From positions 37,444,605-37,508,604 of the forward strand of contig NC_045130.1 of the NCBI RefSeq assembly GCF_007655135.1: 64,000 bases of DNA. The letters run 5' to 3'. Below are positions 35,201 through 49,028 of this stretch, one piece after another. The notes beneath the pieces are model-generated. The model was not told the DNA's origin, did not search any database, and worked only from the letters and a program-made list of their open reading frames with translations. Position numbers and translations under genes: made by a program. The stretch comes from Punica granatum. Lineage: Eukaryota; Streptophyta; Magnoliopsida; Myrtales; Lythraceae. Numbering within the stretch: the stretch's first letter is position 1; the number at the start of each line of letters is the position of its first letter.

Positions 35201-36842
35201 CAACATACACATCATTGAGATCAAATTTGTTCAGCTTGCTCTGCCTTCCTGTTGGATTTCGGCCTTCCGTGTAGCTTTGAACACCATTCAAATCGCAAGG
35301 TGTGGGCTGTGCTTGTGGCAGCTTTGGAGATCTTGAGGGTCCTTCAAGGCCCTTCGAGACCACAGCAGGAATTGCTTCTGATTTACAGAGAGAGGCTCCA
35401 CCACTGGCAATATTTTGCGACTCCTGCAAAAGGCCAGAGATATTCTTACCCCCAATTTGGTTGCTGGCAAGGCTTCTCAAAAGATGAGTTAAAAGATCCT
35501 GATCTGCTGATTGTTTCGATGGATTTGCTGCAATTCAAGCAAAATTGTCGACGTAAAAATATGCCACCTGTTTTCTCCATATTGTATTAATAACAGTAAA
35601 AGGATAACTACAGTTAGATACTGCAACTGGCATTGAAGAGTTTACTTATACAGTATATAAATCAATTCTAGTAACTATGTATTCGGACCCACTCATTGAA
35701 CGAAGCAACTAGGATCGGAATACATCTTTCATGAGAGAACATACGTGAACGTCAGTATACAAGCGGCATACTGACAGTCCAGTATAATTACAAACCATCA
35801 CATGCTTGGGCAAAAGAAGAGAACATCATGCGGCAGACATAGATCCAAATGAATACTTACTGTGCATGTTGGAGAGTATCTTCAGTAGACTTATTAACAG
35901 ATAACCACTAGCCTGGTCATCATTGAGTGGATTTGCAGTAGCAGCTGCATCAGGATTAGTTTTCCTTCTTCTTTTGTTATGTCCAGCTAGACGTCTGCGG
36001 CAACTTCTCTTTCCTTCGTCAAATTCTTGAAGGGCATGGAACCTATTTGCAGTTACAGAGCAAAATGATCCAATTGATCAGCCAGACTTTTTGGCATGAA
36101 TCGAACATAGATATCAAGGGATATTGTACTATTTTCCACAAACCATACATTATTAGCCAGAAAAAATTATGAGGCACCGGGTTACTACTGAATGATCCAT
36201 TGAGAGTTACACAGAACTGAAGCAAGGCAGCTAAAAGATCCGAAGGAACATCACTTACCGACTACACTGCTGACAAAACCGCTGCATGATGTTTCCCACA
36301 AGGGCTCTGCTGGCTTTTGAATGCATCTCGCACACCTTATGCCGTCTATGGTAGTCCTTCGCATTGCTCAGATCAGCCCCGCAGTCTTCTACCTGACAAA
36401 CTGCACGACTTGCTGAACCCCCGACTACTTTAGCCTTCTTTCCACTATTCCCTTCCCAAATTCCAGCCTCTCTTTCGGCAATTGGATAACCTTGCTCACC
36501 AAGCTTCAGAGTAAGGCCGTTGGCTTTGTCATCCAAATTATCATGCTCAACCACAATAACCCTCCTGCGCTTCTCCAGCTCCCTCTTTCCATTCTCAAAC
36601 CCGAGATTAGCTTCGTCCGAACACGAGGACGAGCTGTTGGAGGAGTTCCCGGCGGTTGGAATCCCATTTCCTAGCGGGAAAAATTGCTGGCCGAGATAAT
36701 CCGACGGGACTGGATTCAAAGGTCGAGCAATGAACAGATCTCCATCCCACTTCCAGTCATTCAAGTTCCACTCCAAACTCCTCTTCCCAACCGAGGCCAT
36801 GCCGTAATAGTGATGAGCCTCCGCCTCAATCCTAGCCTCCAT
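32229..36842 (-). CDS. SPL12: SQUAMOSA promoter-binding protein-like factor, SPL1/SPL12 type
   Basis: Nine coding exons on the minus strand join in phase: 36,842-36,259; 36,042-35,861; 35,527-35,019; 34,594-34,520; 34,443-34,336; 34,204-33,834; 33,760-33,613; 33,487-32,852; 32,687-32,229. The product is 1,023 aa. The start [14 protein letters not shown] and the [16 protein letters not shown] motif are typical of the SPL1/SPL12 branch; the upstream in-frame ATG (36,866) is less likely. The SBP domain (about 149-224) shows zinc ligands C149, C154, C171, H174 and C190, C193, H197, C209, with the basic NLS at 206-222. An ankyrin-like segment ([13 protein letters not shown]) and a C-terminal hydrophobic helix (about 980-998) follow. 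SBP proteins bind GTAC-core DNA. This branch normally lacks a miR156 site and I noticed none. The exact orthologue (SPL1 or SPL12) is uncertain. Confidence 0.95.
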
Positions 36843-37560
36843 TACTCTTCGCACCAAGATTCTCAAAAGAATCTAACTTTGGGACAATTAACCCCCCCCC
36901 CCACAAGATCAAGCAGAACGGTCTAATTAGCCCCGGAGAATCAAACCCGGGACTGAAATCGCATCAAATGTACGGAAACCCCCAAAATTGAACAGCGCGA
37001 GCTTCAACTAATCAGCTTCGCTCCGCCCCCAGAAGTCAAGGAACAGCACGCAGACACGTCCATGTCTCCAATTAAGAGCTAACCACATAACAAATCAGAC
37101 CCAAAATCAGCTGACACCAGCTCCTTCGAGTCCTAATCCAAGATCAGGAATTCCAAAGCCCAACCACTGTGCCGCCGTTCAACATAGTCAGCTCTGACTA
37201 AGAGCCAGCAACCACCGAACGGGTCAGACAGAAGGGCAAGAGAGAACCTGGTAGTAGAGATGCTGAGGCGGCGGGGGAGATCGGCGGCTGCCAGCGCCGG
37301 AGGAGGGAATCCTTGGAGCTGGGGGCACTGGTGATGGTGCTGATGATGGTGCTGATGCTGATGGGCACGTGAATATTGTTGGGTGTGATGTGAGAGAGAG
37401 AAAAGAGAGAGAGAGAGAAAAGAGAGAGAATGGTGAAGGGTATATGGTGATGCGGGTGAGGGTGAGGAATTGGCTATGGAGGAGCAACACAAAATTCAAT
37501 TCAATCATTACGGTAAAGCTTGCCCCTTTTTAGAGAGAGAAAGAGAAGGCAAGTTTGAGA
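36843..37560 (-). promoter_or_regulatory. 5' leader and promoter region of the SPL gene
   Basis: A GA/CT-rich block (37,386-37,432 and 37,530-37,600) upstream of the start codon is typical of plant core promoters and leaders. A probable UTR donor (CAG|GTTCTC on the minus strand, near 37,248) and acceptor (GTTAG, near 36,873) suggest a leader intron. Short frames here are best read as UTR. Confidence 0.4.
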
Positions 37561-39127
37561 GAGAGGGAAAGAAAGAGAGGGGATCAAGTGGGGAGGGGGT
37601 GGTGGGGGAGAGTGGGAGAGTGGGACCCGCTCAACACACCGCGTGTCCCGCACCCTCACAATAAGCAAAGATGCCCCTCCCTCCCCTTTCTGTTATCGTA
37701 CAGTGGGTTGGCTGTCTCTCGTGGATTAAGAACTATCCCCTGCTTCGCGGCCCACTTTGGCTAAGGTGCTCACCAACAAGTTGTCGTTCACATCCGCCTG
37801 CCGATGAAATCCTCCCGTAGTTGGTACAGTCGTGCATACACTTACAATCGACAGAGATGCGTTACTTTACTTTAGGGGTAAAAATGCATCGCACATACAC
37901 CTAGTCGACACCAACTTTGCGGAGGAGCCAATTATTGCGACATACAATGAGCGGTGCTACATATAATAAAATGAATGGATGTCAAAAGTTTCTCTTGGGA
38001 GAATCGAATTTAAGATTTTTAGTGCCATATAATCGAATCTAAGATCTTTTAGTATGAGGTGAGGTGAGTACATCACTCGTCACTAAAACCATGTTTTTTT
38101 ACTTAGTAAAAGTTTTTAAAATCACATGATAAAATCGAAAAATTTGAGTTTTTTTTTTTTGCGCATTGTTTACCATAATATATCCAATCTAATCACCTAC
38201 CCAATGGGCATACACCAATTAAGCAGTATAATTTTTCTATTCGTTGCACTTGCCTAAGATACAACATTAGCATCGTCGAAGGTCTTTGTAAAATTTATTT
38301 ATTTCATCATAAAATCGCGATTATTATCCTATCCATAGCGATAAATGATCATCATCGCTGTGACAGAAGTGGTGCACACCCTCGTTTGATAATCCAGAGA
38401 TTTCGTTATTAATTCTCGATCGTTATAAAATTACTTATGTACTTTTATTAGTTAGATTTCTTATTTCCTTATACTATTTCAATGGGTCTTTCTTGCCTCG
38501 TAACCGAGTGAAGGAAAAAAAAAAAAAAAGGATGAGCTTTCTACTGTAGACATATCCACGCTGGAATAACATCACAAGCCGAAAGTGGTTGAGACAATGG
38601 CCTTCAGAAGGTCCAATTCACTTTCCACGTTCCCTAATTATTTTATTCCAAAATTCCACCCCCAAAATTATTTTATTTCATGAATAGTAGTTTTACTATT
38701 TCTTCTCCACATAAAAATTGGGGAAATTGACCAAAACAGAAAGCGACACAATTGGGCCGGTGCATGTATTTTTTATTTCCTTAATTTCTTCTCTCTTGTC
38801 CTTTAGCATATTGCTCGCGTAAATCAATAAATCATGGCAAGTCCAATAAGAATTTTCTAATGATTGGATCATTGATATATTTTTATTGTTCCATTGACGA
38901 ACTTATTATGAACCGATTTTGGTTATTTAATATCCTATGTCTAAATAAACAGTGTTTTTAATAATAATAATTTCCCTTATTATCTCTTAATATTTTTTAT
39001 TTTTGATATACATTTTTATCTTATATATCTTATACTATTATTTAGCAAAACTGATTTTTGTAACTACCACTTTATTTATAAGATATTGTTCTAAGTTAAT
39101 TATGATATATTTTAAAATAAAAAGAGT

Positions 39128-39352
39128 AATTGAATGCTAAATTATTATTCACTCAATACTATTCTCCATCTCTTTCCTCCACATATCATCTTCACCTTAT
39201 TTCGCTCTCTCCTGTCAACCTCGTAATCACACGTCCTATCGCATTACTTTTGTTTATTTTAAAATTTTATTTCTAATTTCTTATCTTTTTTTTACTCTTA
39301 ATTTTTTCTTCCTCTTTCAAATTAATCCATTCATGAGACTATTTTAAAAAAT
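39128..39352 (+). repeat. Dispersed repeat, copy 1
   Basis: This CT-rich, AT-rich segment aligns with 40,348-40,570. The pairs include CTCAATACTATTCTCCATCT with CTTAACACTATTTTCTTCTC, and the shared AAATTAATCCATTCATGAG. It is non-coding and the family is not recognised. Confidence 0.55.
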
Positions 39353-40347
39353 ATATATAACCATGTTATGGATGGTTAAATTTATAGTATTTATTCGATA
39401 TATATTATATACTACGTACAATACCTAATTTAAAATATATAAATAAATGAATAAACCGAACGTTCGGTATGAAATGTTCTGTTGCATGCGAGGAAATGTA
39501 TAGATATTGAAAATAATACAAAAAAAAAGTATTGAACCTTAAGAGAGTCTGACCCAATAATTGAATTCGGTTATATATTATGAATATAATTTTAATTTGA
39601 TTTCACGCCCACATGATTTCTCCTCCGGCCCATATCTTGAAGAAGACAAGGGAGACAACATTTTAGTTGCTCTAACACAACAATAATTATTTATTTCGTC
39701 ATGCCACATCGAATCTAATTTGGTCTATATGTGTTTACTCACGGATGTGGAAGTTTAATAAAAAGAAAATCTCAATTCTTGGACCATGCCGAATACTTTA
39801 CTCCCGTCGAATGGGTAAATCAAGGTGTCACAAAACCTTTTGCAGATCTCACTACATGGAAGTACATAAGTTCTTTATTCAATGATATAGTTCAACATAA
39901 ATTGATAAAACACGCTTAAAATAAGAGAAACTTAAATGCATTATTATTAATTCAGTAAAAAAATTTCAATAAACGTTTTCATTTACGAGATATATATTAC
40001 CGAACCTCCCGGGATGGGCCAATCATTAATACCAAGTTGGCACTACCGACAGGCTATTTAAGATGCTCAACAAATCGAATCCACCTGTGGAGTAAATATC
40101 GTGCACTTTCTGGTTTGCCCCAAAAGTGAATTCTCAATTCATCACATTATAATAATAACAAAAGAACGAATAGAATAGAATAGAATAAGGTAATTAATTG
40201 AGATTATATTCATCCTTATCTTATAATATTATTATTTAAATAATTACGAATTCAATTTTGATAATTAGCTTGCTATTTATAAAATATGATTAAAAAGTCA
40301 AAAGTACCATTTTTTTAATTTACATATGACACAATTTAAAATAAAAT

Positions 40348-40570
40348 AAATAAATTGAATGGCAAAATTGTCTACTTAACACTATTTTCTTCTCTCTATT
40401 TCCTTCCACGTGTCAGCCTCTTTCTATCTTCTCTCTCGACTTCATAATCTCACTATCAATTATTTCTGTTTTATTTTTTCAAATTCCGTCTCCAATTCTT
40501 ATTTTCTCATTCCTCTTACATTTAAATTTTTTTCCCCTTCCAAATTAATCCATTCATGAGTGCATTGAAA
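40348..40570 (+). repeat. Dispersed repeat, copy 2
   Basis: Counterpart of 39,128-39,352 in the same orientation. About 80 bp further on is the phrase CACGCACGGGTAAGTAAG, which may mark an element end. Confidence 0.55.
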
Positions 40571-43500
40571 AAAATGATTATAGTTGAAGCGTGGTACAAT
40601 CGAGTTAGACCTTTTTTTATGAATAAAAAAGAGATATCAAGTAACAAATTAGACCGTGTCACGCACGGGTAAGTAAGTTTTTTATTTTTTATTTTTTATG
40701 GTAAGTTTCTAAATTCAAATATATATTAAGTACCAAATTACGAGCTAATTAGTGTTTTGACCACTTTTGCCTCCCCAAGCATATGTATTTACGACTTGAC
40801 CATTTTTAATTATTTGACAATTAACATATATTTGAATATCTATTTCAGGAAAAAAAAAATTAATGGAGGTCTTGTCAGAGATCTAGTTTTGAGCAAACAT
40901 GATAATGCTTGTGTTGTTCGTATAAGATAAGCTTTTTCATTGATTGATAAGAGACGCATGTACTATAATCCTTCAATTTGAGGTTCACATTCATCGAAGA
41001 ATCACCTCATATACATGATAGCATATGCTTCCTCCATACACACACATATATATACTTTGTTGAAAAAAATTAAAACAATCATACAAAATATGTTTGTAGA
41101 ATATTTATAAGGCATATTTTTTCGATTACAAACGAGACCATTGAATCTAATACAAGAAAATAAAAGGTTAAATAAACGAATATAAATAGTTATATTGGCA
41201 AGAATTGAATATAAAATTTCTTAATTATTAGGCGATAATATAAGTTATTTGTACTCTATTCCCCTTTCTTGGTGTATTATTATTTTTATCTATAAAAAAA
41301 TAGGCATAGACATAATGAATCAGAAAATTACATGGATTCATAGGGTATCTCTCTCCCAATTCTAATTAAAGGGAAAGAACAATAATATATATTTGCTGGT
41401 GCAAGTATTTGAATCCATAAGGCTTTAGTTTTCGCCAATATCATATCAAAACGGCCCTCAATTCACAAAATGTTTCAAGTCATTTCACGATGACGGTCAC
41501 TTTTTTCTCTTTTGTAATGATCCATGTCGACTTAATGTAGAAGAAATTTTAACGTGGCCATTACAAAAGAAATGACAAAAACTTATTTGATTTTTAAACA
41601 TAATATATATTACACTGCCATACATCTTTGCATAAACTTGATTTTGTTTTAATATATAAGTGAGATCCATTAATCTAAAATGAGATGGAGCAAAAAGTAC
41701 GAAGAGCATGTAATACCTTCGGATCGTATATGGAATTGTATTATTTATGCAAAGTGCGACTGCGCTGAACTCTATCGTGGAAATCTTCATTTATCTAGCA
41801 TGTGGGCAACATTTTTAAGGAAAGAAAAAATAAAAAGGGAAAATAGCGAGTAGGATTGCAAAATTAATGCTGGTCGGGTACACATGCAGTGAACCGTCGC
41901 CAAATAATTTAAGCCCGTAAGCCCACAAAAAAGAAATTCCGAAAAAAAAAAGCGGAAATTTAATTTTTGGAACTGTCAATGGATCGGACTTTGACCGGCC
42001 TAACAAAAAACCAGGACCCCGGTCAACTCAACCTCATGGTCATGGTGGGTCTATCTAGCCCCATACATTACGTTGAGCCAGAGATGAGACGACCCCCATA
42101 CATACATATATATATATATATATGGTCACCAAGACTGGCCTGATCCGACCCGACCCGACCGCGGAAACAGAAGATCCGATGACCTGTCTTACGTTGTTTT
42201 GCAATATGTAATTATTTTCTCAGTCTATTGATTAAAACTGTTTCCCGATTCAACGTCGACTTAATATGATACAAACTATTTTTCGTGGATTTTGAACTCC
42301 TGTATCTCAAGTATTATAATCATGAAAGGTTTATGTATTAATTTGGCGAGTATATTATAAGAAACTAATATGGTCTCTAAAGGGCCTAAAAATTTATTTA
42401 TAAAAGGTTGCCGTTTTGAATTGATTATCATGAGGATCTTATAATTATTGATGAAATGAGTGGAAAAATGAATCAACATACAAATCCAACAGGAGACCAG
42501 ACATAATAATTTAATTCAAATGCTTCCATCTGCTAATCAAATAATTAATAAATTAACCAATTCAATTAATAAAGTAGAAGAAGTCATCGGTGAATGAACT
42601 GATCACGAGAGATCTGCAACATGCAGAAACTTTATGCGTAGATCCCCTCCAACCTGACAATCACTTGCCTAAACTATACGACCCAAGTTCATATAAAATT
42701 ATTGAGGTGGCTATGCCTAATGATTCCTATATAATCATGTGATCTCACACATGCTTCTTTTGCATACATATTCTACATGGCTAAGATTACATAAAGTCAG
42801 TTATGTTGGTTCGTTCGGTTTGAGGATGTTAGAAGATAATAGTACTCTGACGATCGAGGGAGGCCTGCAGAGGTCGACTTGGATCAATATGAGTCGGTAT
42901 TGGCAAGCTAGAACTTCAAATGACCTTGAAAGCATTGAGTATCAGCATTAAGCGCGATCTCAGGCTTTATTGAGTACTAATTTCGATCTCGGACCTTACT
43001 CCCAAGGTCTTGCAAAATTGTGATTTAAGAATCGACCGTGCGAGGATAACCAGAAAATTCACTAGAATGAATTGACTAAGAATCATTAAATGGAAAACAT
43101 GAAGAACGCAATCTTGGCCCATAAGGCAAGTAGATGGGCTTTGATTAATTATGAGTGCGTATTTTCGGTATTACATAAACCTCGCTTAAGCTTATGAGCA
43201 TATCGAACGGAGAAGTTGCCAAGCCTGTCTCGAGTATCATCGAGTCGATCCCGAGTAACTCGCAAGTAGGTGTTGCCTAGGCGGCTACGCCCCGATGCTC
43301 CTCTCAAATCAAATGGGCCGAAACTGGGCATTAGCACACTTCAGAAAGCCAGACCAAACCGTCCCAGGCCCATGAATCGGCCCAGTCAAGAGTCCTCAAG
43401 CTTCAAATGGAAGACTGACTCTTTTGACCTTCTAGACCACTCGTCGCGTGACACGTGGTCAACTGAATACACCTCAGCGTACGAAATTCTGTCTGACAGT

Positions 43501-44010
43501 CGGGTCAAGTCTGGCTTCCTCAGCCGAACGTACTAATAAACTAAAATTGATTGATTAATTACTTTTTCTTACCTTAACCCTCAAAAGTGCTTTTTAGTGA
43601 ATTTCAAATATTACATTACTGGTAAAAATATCTGCGACATTATTTGTCCAATTTAGCTCATAATGTGCTTTCAATCTATTAGCCGAAACTTATCTTCATT
43701 CAACCATCGACTTAACCTTAATCGTGAGATACTTTCAGTATATTTCAAGTCATGCACCTTTTTTTTTATTCAATATGTTTTGAATCATGTACTTTCAATA
43801 TGTTTCGAATTTCGTCTTGATTACGTGGCATCCCTTGAATAATAAATATATTAAATTAAATATTTAATTTCTTAAAAACAAAAAAAGAAGTGAGAAAAAT
43901 TTTCCTGCGTTAATTCGTCCAACGGAAGCTCGAACAGAGGGAGAGAGAGAGAGGGGGGGAGAGAGAGAGGACAGAGAAGTCAAATCCCTTTCTTTCGTTC
44001 TCTCTCTAAG

Positions 44011-45107
44011 TCTATAATACCGCGTTATCCTGCGCACCTTGCCCCCGCCTATCCTGCGCACCCTTCGCCGGCCGCTGAGCTCAGATCTCCCACTTCACTG
44101 CCGCTAACACTCTGCCTCCGCCCCTCCCTCTCTCTCTTCTCCCCTCCGTGAAGCTTCACCTCTGCAGAGCCTGCTCCTGTGAGCTCGCGTTTCTGATACC
44201 AGGTTTGTAGTTTCGATCATCAGTAGCTGCGCCGCTCAATTCTTGTTCCATTGACCTCCGATTGACTTGCATGTCTCCGATTCGATGCTTGATTGCTCCG
44301 GGTTTGTTGTTCCGGCAAGCCGTCGGATGCTTATGTGAAAGATTCGGAACGGGAAATACTGGGCACTTGCTGCTTTTTCTGTTGCTTGTTGTGTGGATAC
44401 GTGTAGCTGTTTGTGTGATCTGCTTATGGATGACTGAGCTGGCCATGATCGGAGTCGTAATCGAAAAACCCGGGAACAGTGCTTTTGATTGATATGAAAT
44501 TGCCATTTGACTGTTCTGTGAGACAAAAATTTGCTTCCTTGATCATATAGGATTATGTCAGTAGAGATGCGAGCTTATAGTTTTGGTCAGCTCGAATCCA
44601 TTACAATGCGATTGCTTTGGGAAATTATCGATCACTGTTTTCACATTAAGTCGGGTTTAACACGGTGCGCAACTTTTTTTTTATTTTTTTCTCTAGGTGG
44701 CCCATGATACTTTTCCTTGGTCTGATTCTCAAATTCAAACACGAGAGGGTTAGGAATGTAGCATCGTTGTTCGTGAAGTCATAACATTGAGATTTACAGG
44801 CTTCCAAGACTGTATGTTGTCCATTTTGAATGATCATATAGTTTTGCTTATGTATGTTGTCCATTTTGAATGAGCCATCGCCTGATACTTTTATGATAAT
44901 ATCATCCTTAACCAGTGTTTAGACTTTTTGGGATGTTGTATCACTTGCATTTTCCTCAAACTTCCGCATTGACCGTTTGAACTATCCTTTTGGATCGTAT
45001 TTCCTGTCTTATCTAACATTCCTTTTGGTATATGTATGTAGATCCCTTTGTTTTGTTTAGAATTTTGTAACTGTCCCTGAAATATTGAATTTTTCTCGAC
45101 TTAATAG
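44011..45107 (+). promoter_or_regulatory. Promoter, leader and 5'-UTR intron of PTI1-like kinase 1
   Basis: A TATA-like CTATAATA (44,012-44,019) follows a GA-rich block (43,937-43,975). The CT-rich leader (44,090-44,202) ends CCAG|GTTTGT, and the next acceptor AATAG at 45,107 leaves 21 bases of UTR before the ATG. The inferred leader intron is about 905 bp. Open frames on both strands inside it overlap and carry no motif. Confidence 0.45.
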
Positions 45108-45128
45108 AGCAAGTTCGGAGGAGGAATT

Positions 45129-47397
45129 ATGAGCTGCTTCAGCTGCTGTGATGATGATGATGTTAAAGCTCCAGACAGCGGAGGTGCATACATGGTAAAG
45201 AGCTCTGCAGGTAATTTGGTGATCAGTACATTTTTGTTAGTCATGTTCATATCACCTGGGCTGCAATGGAATGGTGCTAGTACTTCTACTTGCATTTTGC
45301 CAGCAGCATCTTTTCCAAAGGAGTTCTAATGCAGTGAATGTTCTCCACATTCACTTGAACTTTCCTATCCTACTTTACACCGTTCTCACAACATTTTCTT
45401 TTGCCTCGCTTTGTCTAAATTGTTGGAGGCTTACATGTGACCAAGCGTACACTTGACTGAGTTGAACATCTTGCAGGAAACGATGGGGGTTATCATGCTT
45501 CTGAATCTGCGCCAAGAGGTGCACAGACTGTTAAAGTTCAGCCTATTGAGGTCCCTGCTATACCAGTAGACGAACTTAAGGAAATCACGGAGAACTTTGG
45601 GACAAATGCTCTAATTGGAGAGGGATCATATGGAAGAGTGTATTATGGGGTTCTGAAAAGTGGACAGCCTGCAGCAATCAAGAAACTCGATGCAAGCAAA
45701 CAACCTGATGATGAATTTTTAGCTCAGGTGCAGAAAACACAAGCTTGTCCTTGGATTGGGATTTCCGTTTTGGTTGATCTTGATGAGCAGATATGCCTTG
45801 CAGGTGTCGATGGTATCGCGGTTGAAGCATGAAAACTTTGTCGAATTGCTCGGTTACTGTGTTGATGGAGGTTCCCGTGTTCTAGCTTATGAGTTTGCAT
45901 CCAATGGCTCCCTCCATGATATACTTCATGGTAAGCTGCAAATTCTTTTTCATTCCAGTTTTCTCTCTCTTTTTTTTTTTTTTTTTAAATTATAAGTTCA
46001 AGATTTCTGAGGTTGGAAGAGATTTCATGTTTCAGGAAAATAAAGCAATATGCGGTAAGATGCTTTTGAACATATGATCCAAGATACATATGGCAGATGT
46101 AAATGGAAAAAATGAAGGAGTTATATAAAAATTGGCCTTGGTTGTGTGGAACATGGAATCTAAGAAAAGCCCAGATCAGAGAAGATAAGCTAATTTTCTG
46201 TAATCTTTGAGTTGAATGCAGGTAGAAAAGGTGTTAAAGGAGCACAACCGGGTCCTGTTCTCTCTTGGGCGCAGCGAGTAAAAATTGCTGTTGGAGCTGC
46301 AAAAGGGCTCGAGTATCTACATGAGAAGGCAGAGCCACGTGTCATCCACCGCGACATCAAGTCCAGCAATGTGTTGATCTTCGATGATGACATTGCAAAG
46401 ATTGCTGATTTTGACTTGTCAAATCAGGCCCCTGATATGGCAGCGCGACTTCACTCTACTCGTGTTCTTGGAACCTTTGGTTATCATGCTCCTGAGTAAG
46501 CCATATTTTTAAATTTTTCCACACTCTCCTTACGTATTGCTGACACTTTTCTTTTGCAGAGTCTAGCAGTGTCAGATTATGTTGCTTTCTTTTACGTTGA
46601 AATATTTGCAACCACTCAAGGAGATCAGAGAAGAGAACTTAAAAAATTTTAATTTATGTCCTCTCTTCTCATTTCCCTGTTCATGTGTGACAGATATGCC
46701 ATGACTGGCCAATTGAATGCAAAGAGTGATGTGTACAGCTTCGGTGTTGTCCTGCTGGAGCTTTTGACCGGGCGAAAACCTGTGGATCATACGCTACCTC
46801 GTGGACAGCAGAGTCTCGTCACCTGGGTAATTCCAAATCATCGCCACCTAGTCATCAAGCACTAGGCTTTCTCAGGTTACAATCTATGCATAGTGCTTAC
46901 CGCAGTTGAGCTGATTTGTGGATTTGGAACTATATTAGGCTACACCTAAACTGAGCGAAGACAAGGTCAAGCAATGTGTCGATGCAAGACTCGGAGGTGA
47001 CTACCCACCAAAGGCAGTTGCAAAGGTAGTTGCTTAGTTGAATCATCTCTTAATGAACCTCATAGCTTAATTGTCTAAAATCTATTTAACCAACAAAGTT
47101 CTCTTTTTCTGAAACTAGGGGAATGGTCGTGTGAGTTCCCTCTTTCTCGATTTGGTGCACTCTGCTATTACTTGCTATTTAGTCAGCATGATCTACCGGG
47201 TTCCCTTCAGAAACTTCTTGGTGGCGAATTAACCTACGTATTGAAATTGTCATTCTTGATTGCAGTTGGCTGCAGTAGCTGCACTCTGTGTACAATACGA
47301 AGCAGATTTCCGGCCCAACATGAGCATTGTAGTGAAGGCCCTTCAGCCCCTCTTGAATGCCCGGGCAGGGCCTGCAGGAGAAACCCCAGGCTCCTGA
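45129..47397 (+). CDS. PTI1-like: PTI1-like receptor-like cytoplasmic kinase (active form)
   Basis: Seven coding exons join in phase: 45,129-45,210; 45,477-45,727; 45,804-45,930; 46,222-46,495; 46,694-46,826; 46,939-47,025; 47,266-47,397. The product is 361 aa, normal for PTI1-like kinases, which act as Ser/Thr kinases downstream of receptor or AGC kinases in defence and oxidative signalling. The N-terminus MSCFSCC is cysteine-rich, a likely S-acylation site for membrane attachment. Kinase features are GEGSYGRVY (75-83), the ATP lysine K96 in AAIKK, the catalytic HRDIKSSN (196-203), DFD (216-218, the usual PTI1 variant of DFG), GTFGYHAPE and [18 protein letters not shown]. All key residues are present. 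A diverged tandem copy follows 1.6 kb downstream on the same strand. Confidence 0.96.
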
Positions 47398-48640
47398 TTT
47401 CATCTCCGTCTCTGTCTCTATTGTGTGCTTGTCAATCATGTGTGAATTATTTGAGGCCTGTAAGAGAGAAATGTAACGGAGGGATCACAGTAGATTCGAT
47501 TGCACATGTTTTACAATTATATATATGGACAGGCATTTGATTCTATTTGTTTATATATCGTGTGAGGAAGTCTCTTTCTTCCTTCTTTTGTAGCTTTCCT
47601 TTTGAAATTCTCTCTAGTCCTCTTCACACACGGTTGAGTTATCAAATTCTGACAACTAATCCCGATAGAGTTGTCAGAATTCTATTTTGGAGCCAACAAT
47701 GCAAAGTAGGCTGCATATGTGTTGACTGAGAGCGTGATGAACCGTACAACGATGGTGATGTTGCCGACCAAGCAAAGAGCGGAGGCATGAACTACCACAC
47801 AGAACCAGCTAGTCACATCGAGAAGTATATTCTGGACTTGGACATTACCGGATAGATCCTCTTATATTGGATCCGTATTAGGTCTTAGGTGACGCAAACG
47901 AGACTCAAGAGACTTGATAATAATCGTTTTCGTCGCAGTTGCTTCAACAGGGGAGTTTCACTGATGAGCCCTCCCATTTTACATTTTCGGGAGCTTCCGT
48001 TACCAGAATGAAGCAGCAAGAAAAACTGCGTCGCGGCATATATGCATATCCGATTCGCTAACTGACGGCTCCGCCCAAGTGAAACCGAAGAGAAAGTGAA
48101 ATCTTCTCTTTACCCCCCTCTGCTTCAGAGAAGCCGTGGTGACCGAGAAGATTCGAGGGTAGATTCGGGATATCAATAAGTAAAACATAAGGCGGGTAAA
48201 TATTTCAGGGGTGTGTATGTAAAGTTTTAATAACTTCTAGGGTCGTCTGCAAAATTCAATCTGTAACAGAAATAACTGCTGCTCGTAAAAATTGGAGGGA
48301 AAGCATCCTTCTTTACATAAACAGGATCAATTCCTCTTAAATAGCATTTATATTTTATAAGTGCGATTAGCCGGATAAGGGAACCATGAACTCTAAACCG
48401 GTTGTTTTAGACAAAATTTGAATTCTCTTACAAGACACCCGGTTACCAAATCATTAGAACCGGATCTAACGGTCGGTAGTTCGGAATTGGACCTAAACCA
48501 AAAGCGAACTGTGAGTACGGTTCAGTTTGATTTGGAACAGTTTCTGAACTGAACCAAACCCAACCGTGCCCACCCTGCAAAGGGAGTCTGTGGCGCCAAT
48601 AGCAAGTTGCTCTCTTTTGTATAGGAATGACTCAACAAAC
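47398..48640. other. Spacer between the two PTI1-like genes
   Basis: It contains the 3' UTR of the first kinase, then non-coding DNA. The part at 48,390-48,590 is rich in CCGGTT / GGTTCAGTTT / GAACTGAACC phrases, a low-complexity repeat type common in plants. No gene is seen. Confidence 0.45.
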
Positions 48641-49022
48641 GAAGAAGCAGCAGCAGCAGCATATACGCATTGGCGAATTTCGGTTCTCTCTCTTTCTAAC
48701 TTGAAGAAAACCCGACTTTAACTTCAGGTTCTTTTTTCCCTTCCCTGTTAGCTATCATTTGATATCTATCTAATCACTCCTTCCTGATTAATTATTCGTA
48801 ATGCTGAAGGCCGAAGATATTTCATCTCTTCCCTAACAAACTGCCAAAAACTTTTGATCGTCCGATTAATTTGGAAGCTCAGTTTGATGTTGATCTTGGA
48901 AAGTTCTTGAATGTATTGCAGCTTCAAGAACGATATTTCGCCATAAAGGTAACATCAGGTCGAGTACGGACGTGTTTACATGAAAATGAGAGTACTGAAT
49001 TTTCCTGGGGATGAATATTCAG
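48640..49022 (+). promoter_or_regulatory. 5' leader of PTI1-like kinase 2 with two probable UTR introns
   Basis: The leader includes a short AGC repeat (48,645-48,660). Probable introns are 48,728-48,921 (CAG|GTTCTT to TTGCAG) and 48,949-49,022 (AAG|GTAACA to TTCAG), ending six bases before the ATG. Inferred from splice consensus only. Confidence 0.4.
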
Positions 49023-49028
49023 GGAGCC

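Larger units (their letters stand above)
37765..43900. other. Gene-poor, repeat-rich spacer
   Basis: This is about 6 kb of AT-rich DNA. I can support one dispersed repeat pair (39,128-39,352 and 40,348-40,570) and an (AT)n run at about 42,107. The moderately GC part at 42,740-43,530 has short frames on both strands but no recognised motif. No gene is called. Confidence 0.45.
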
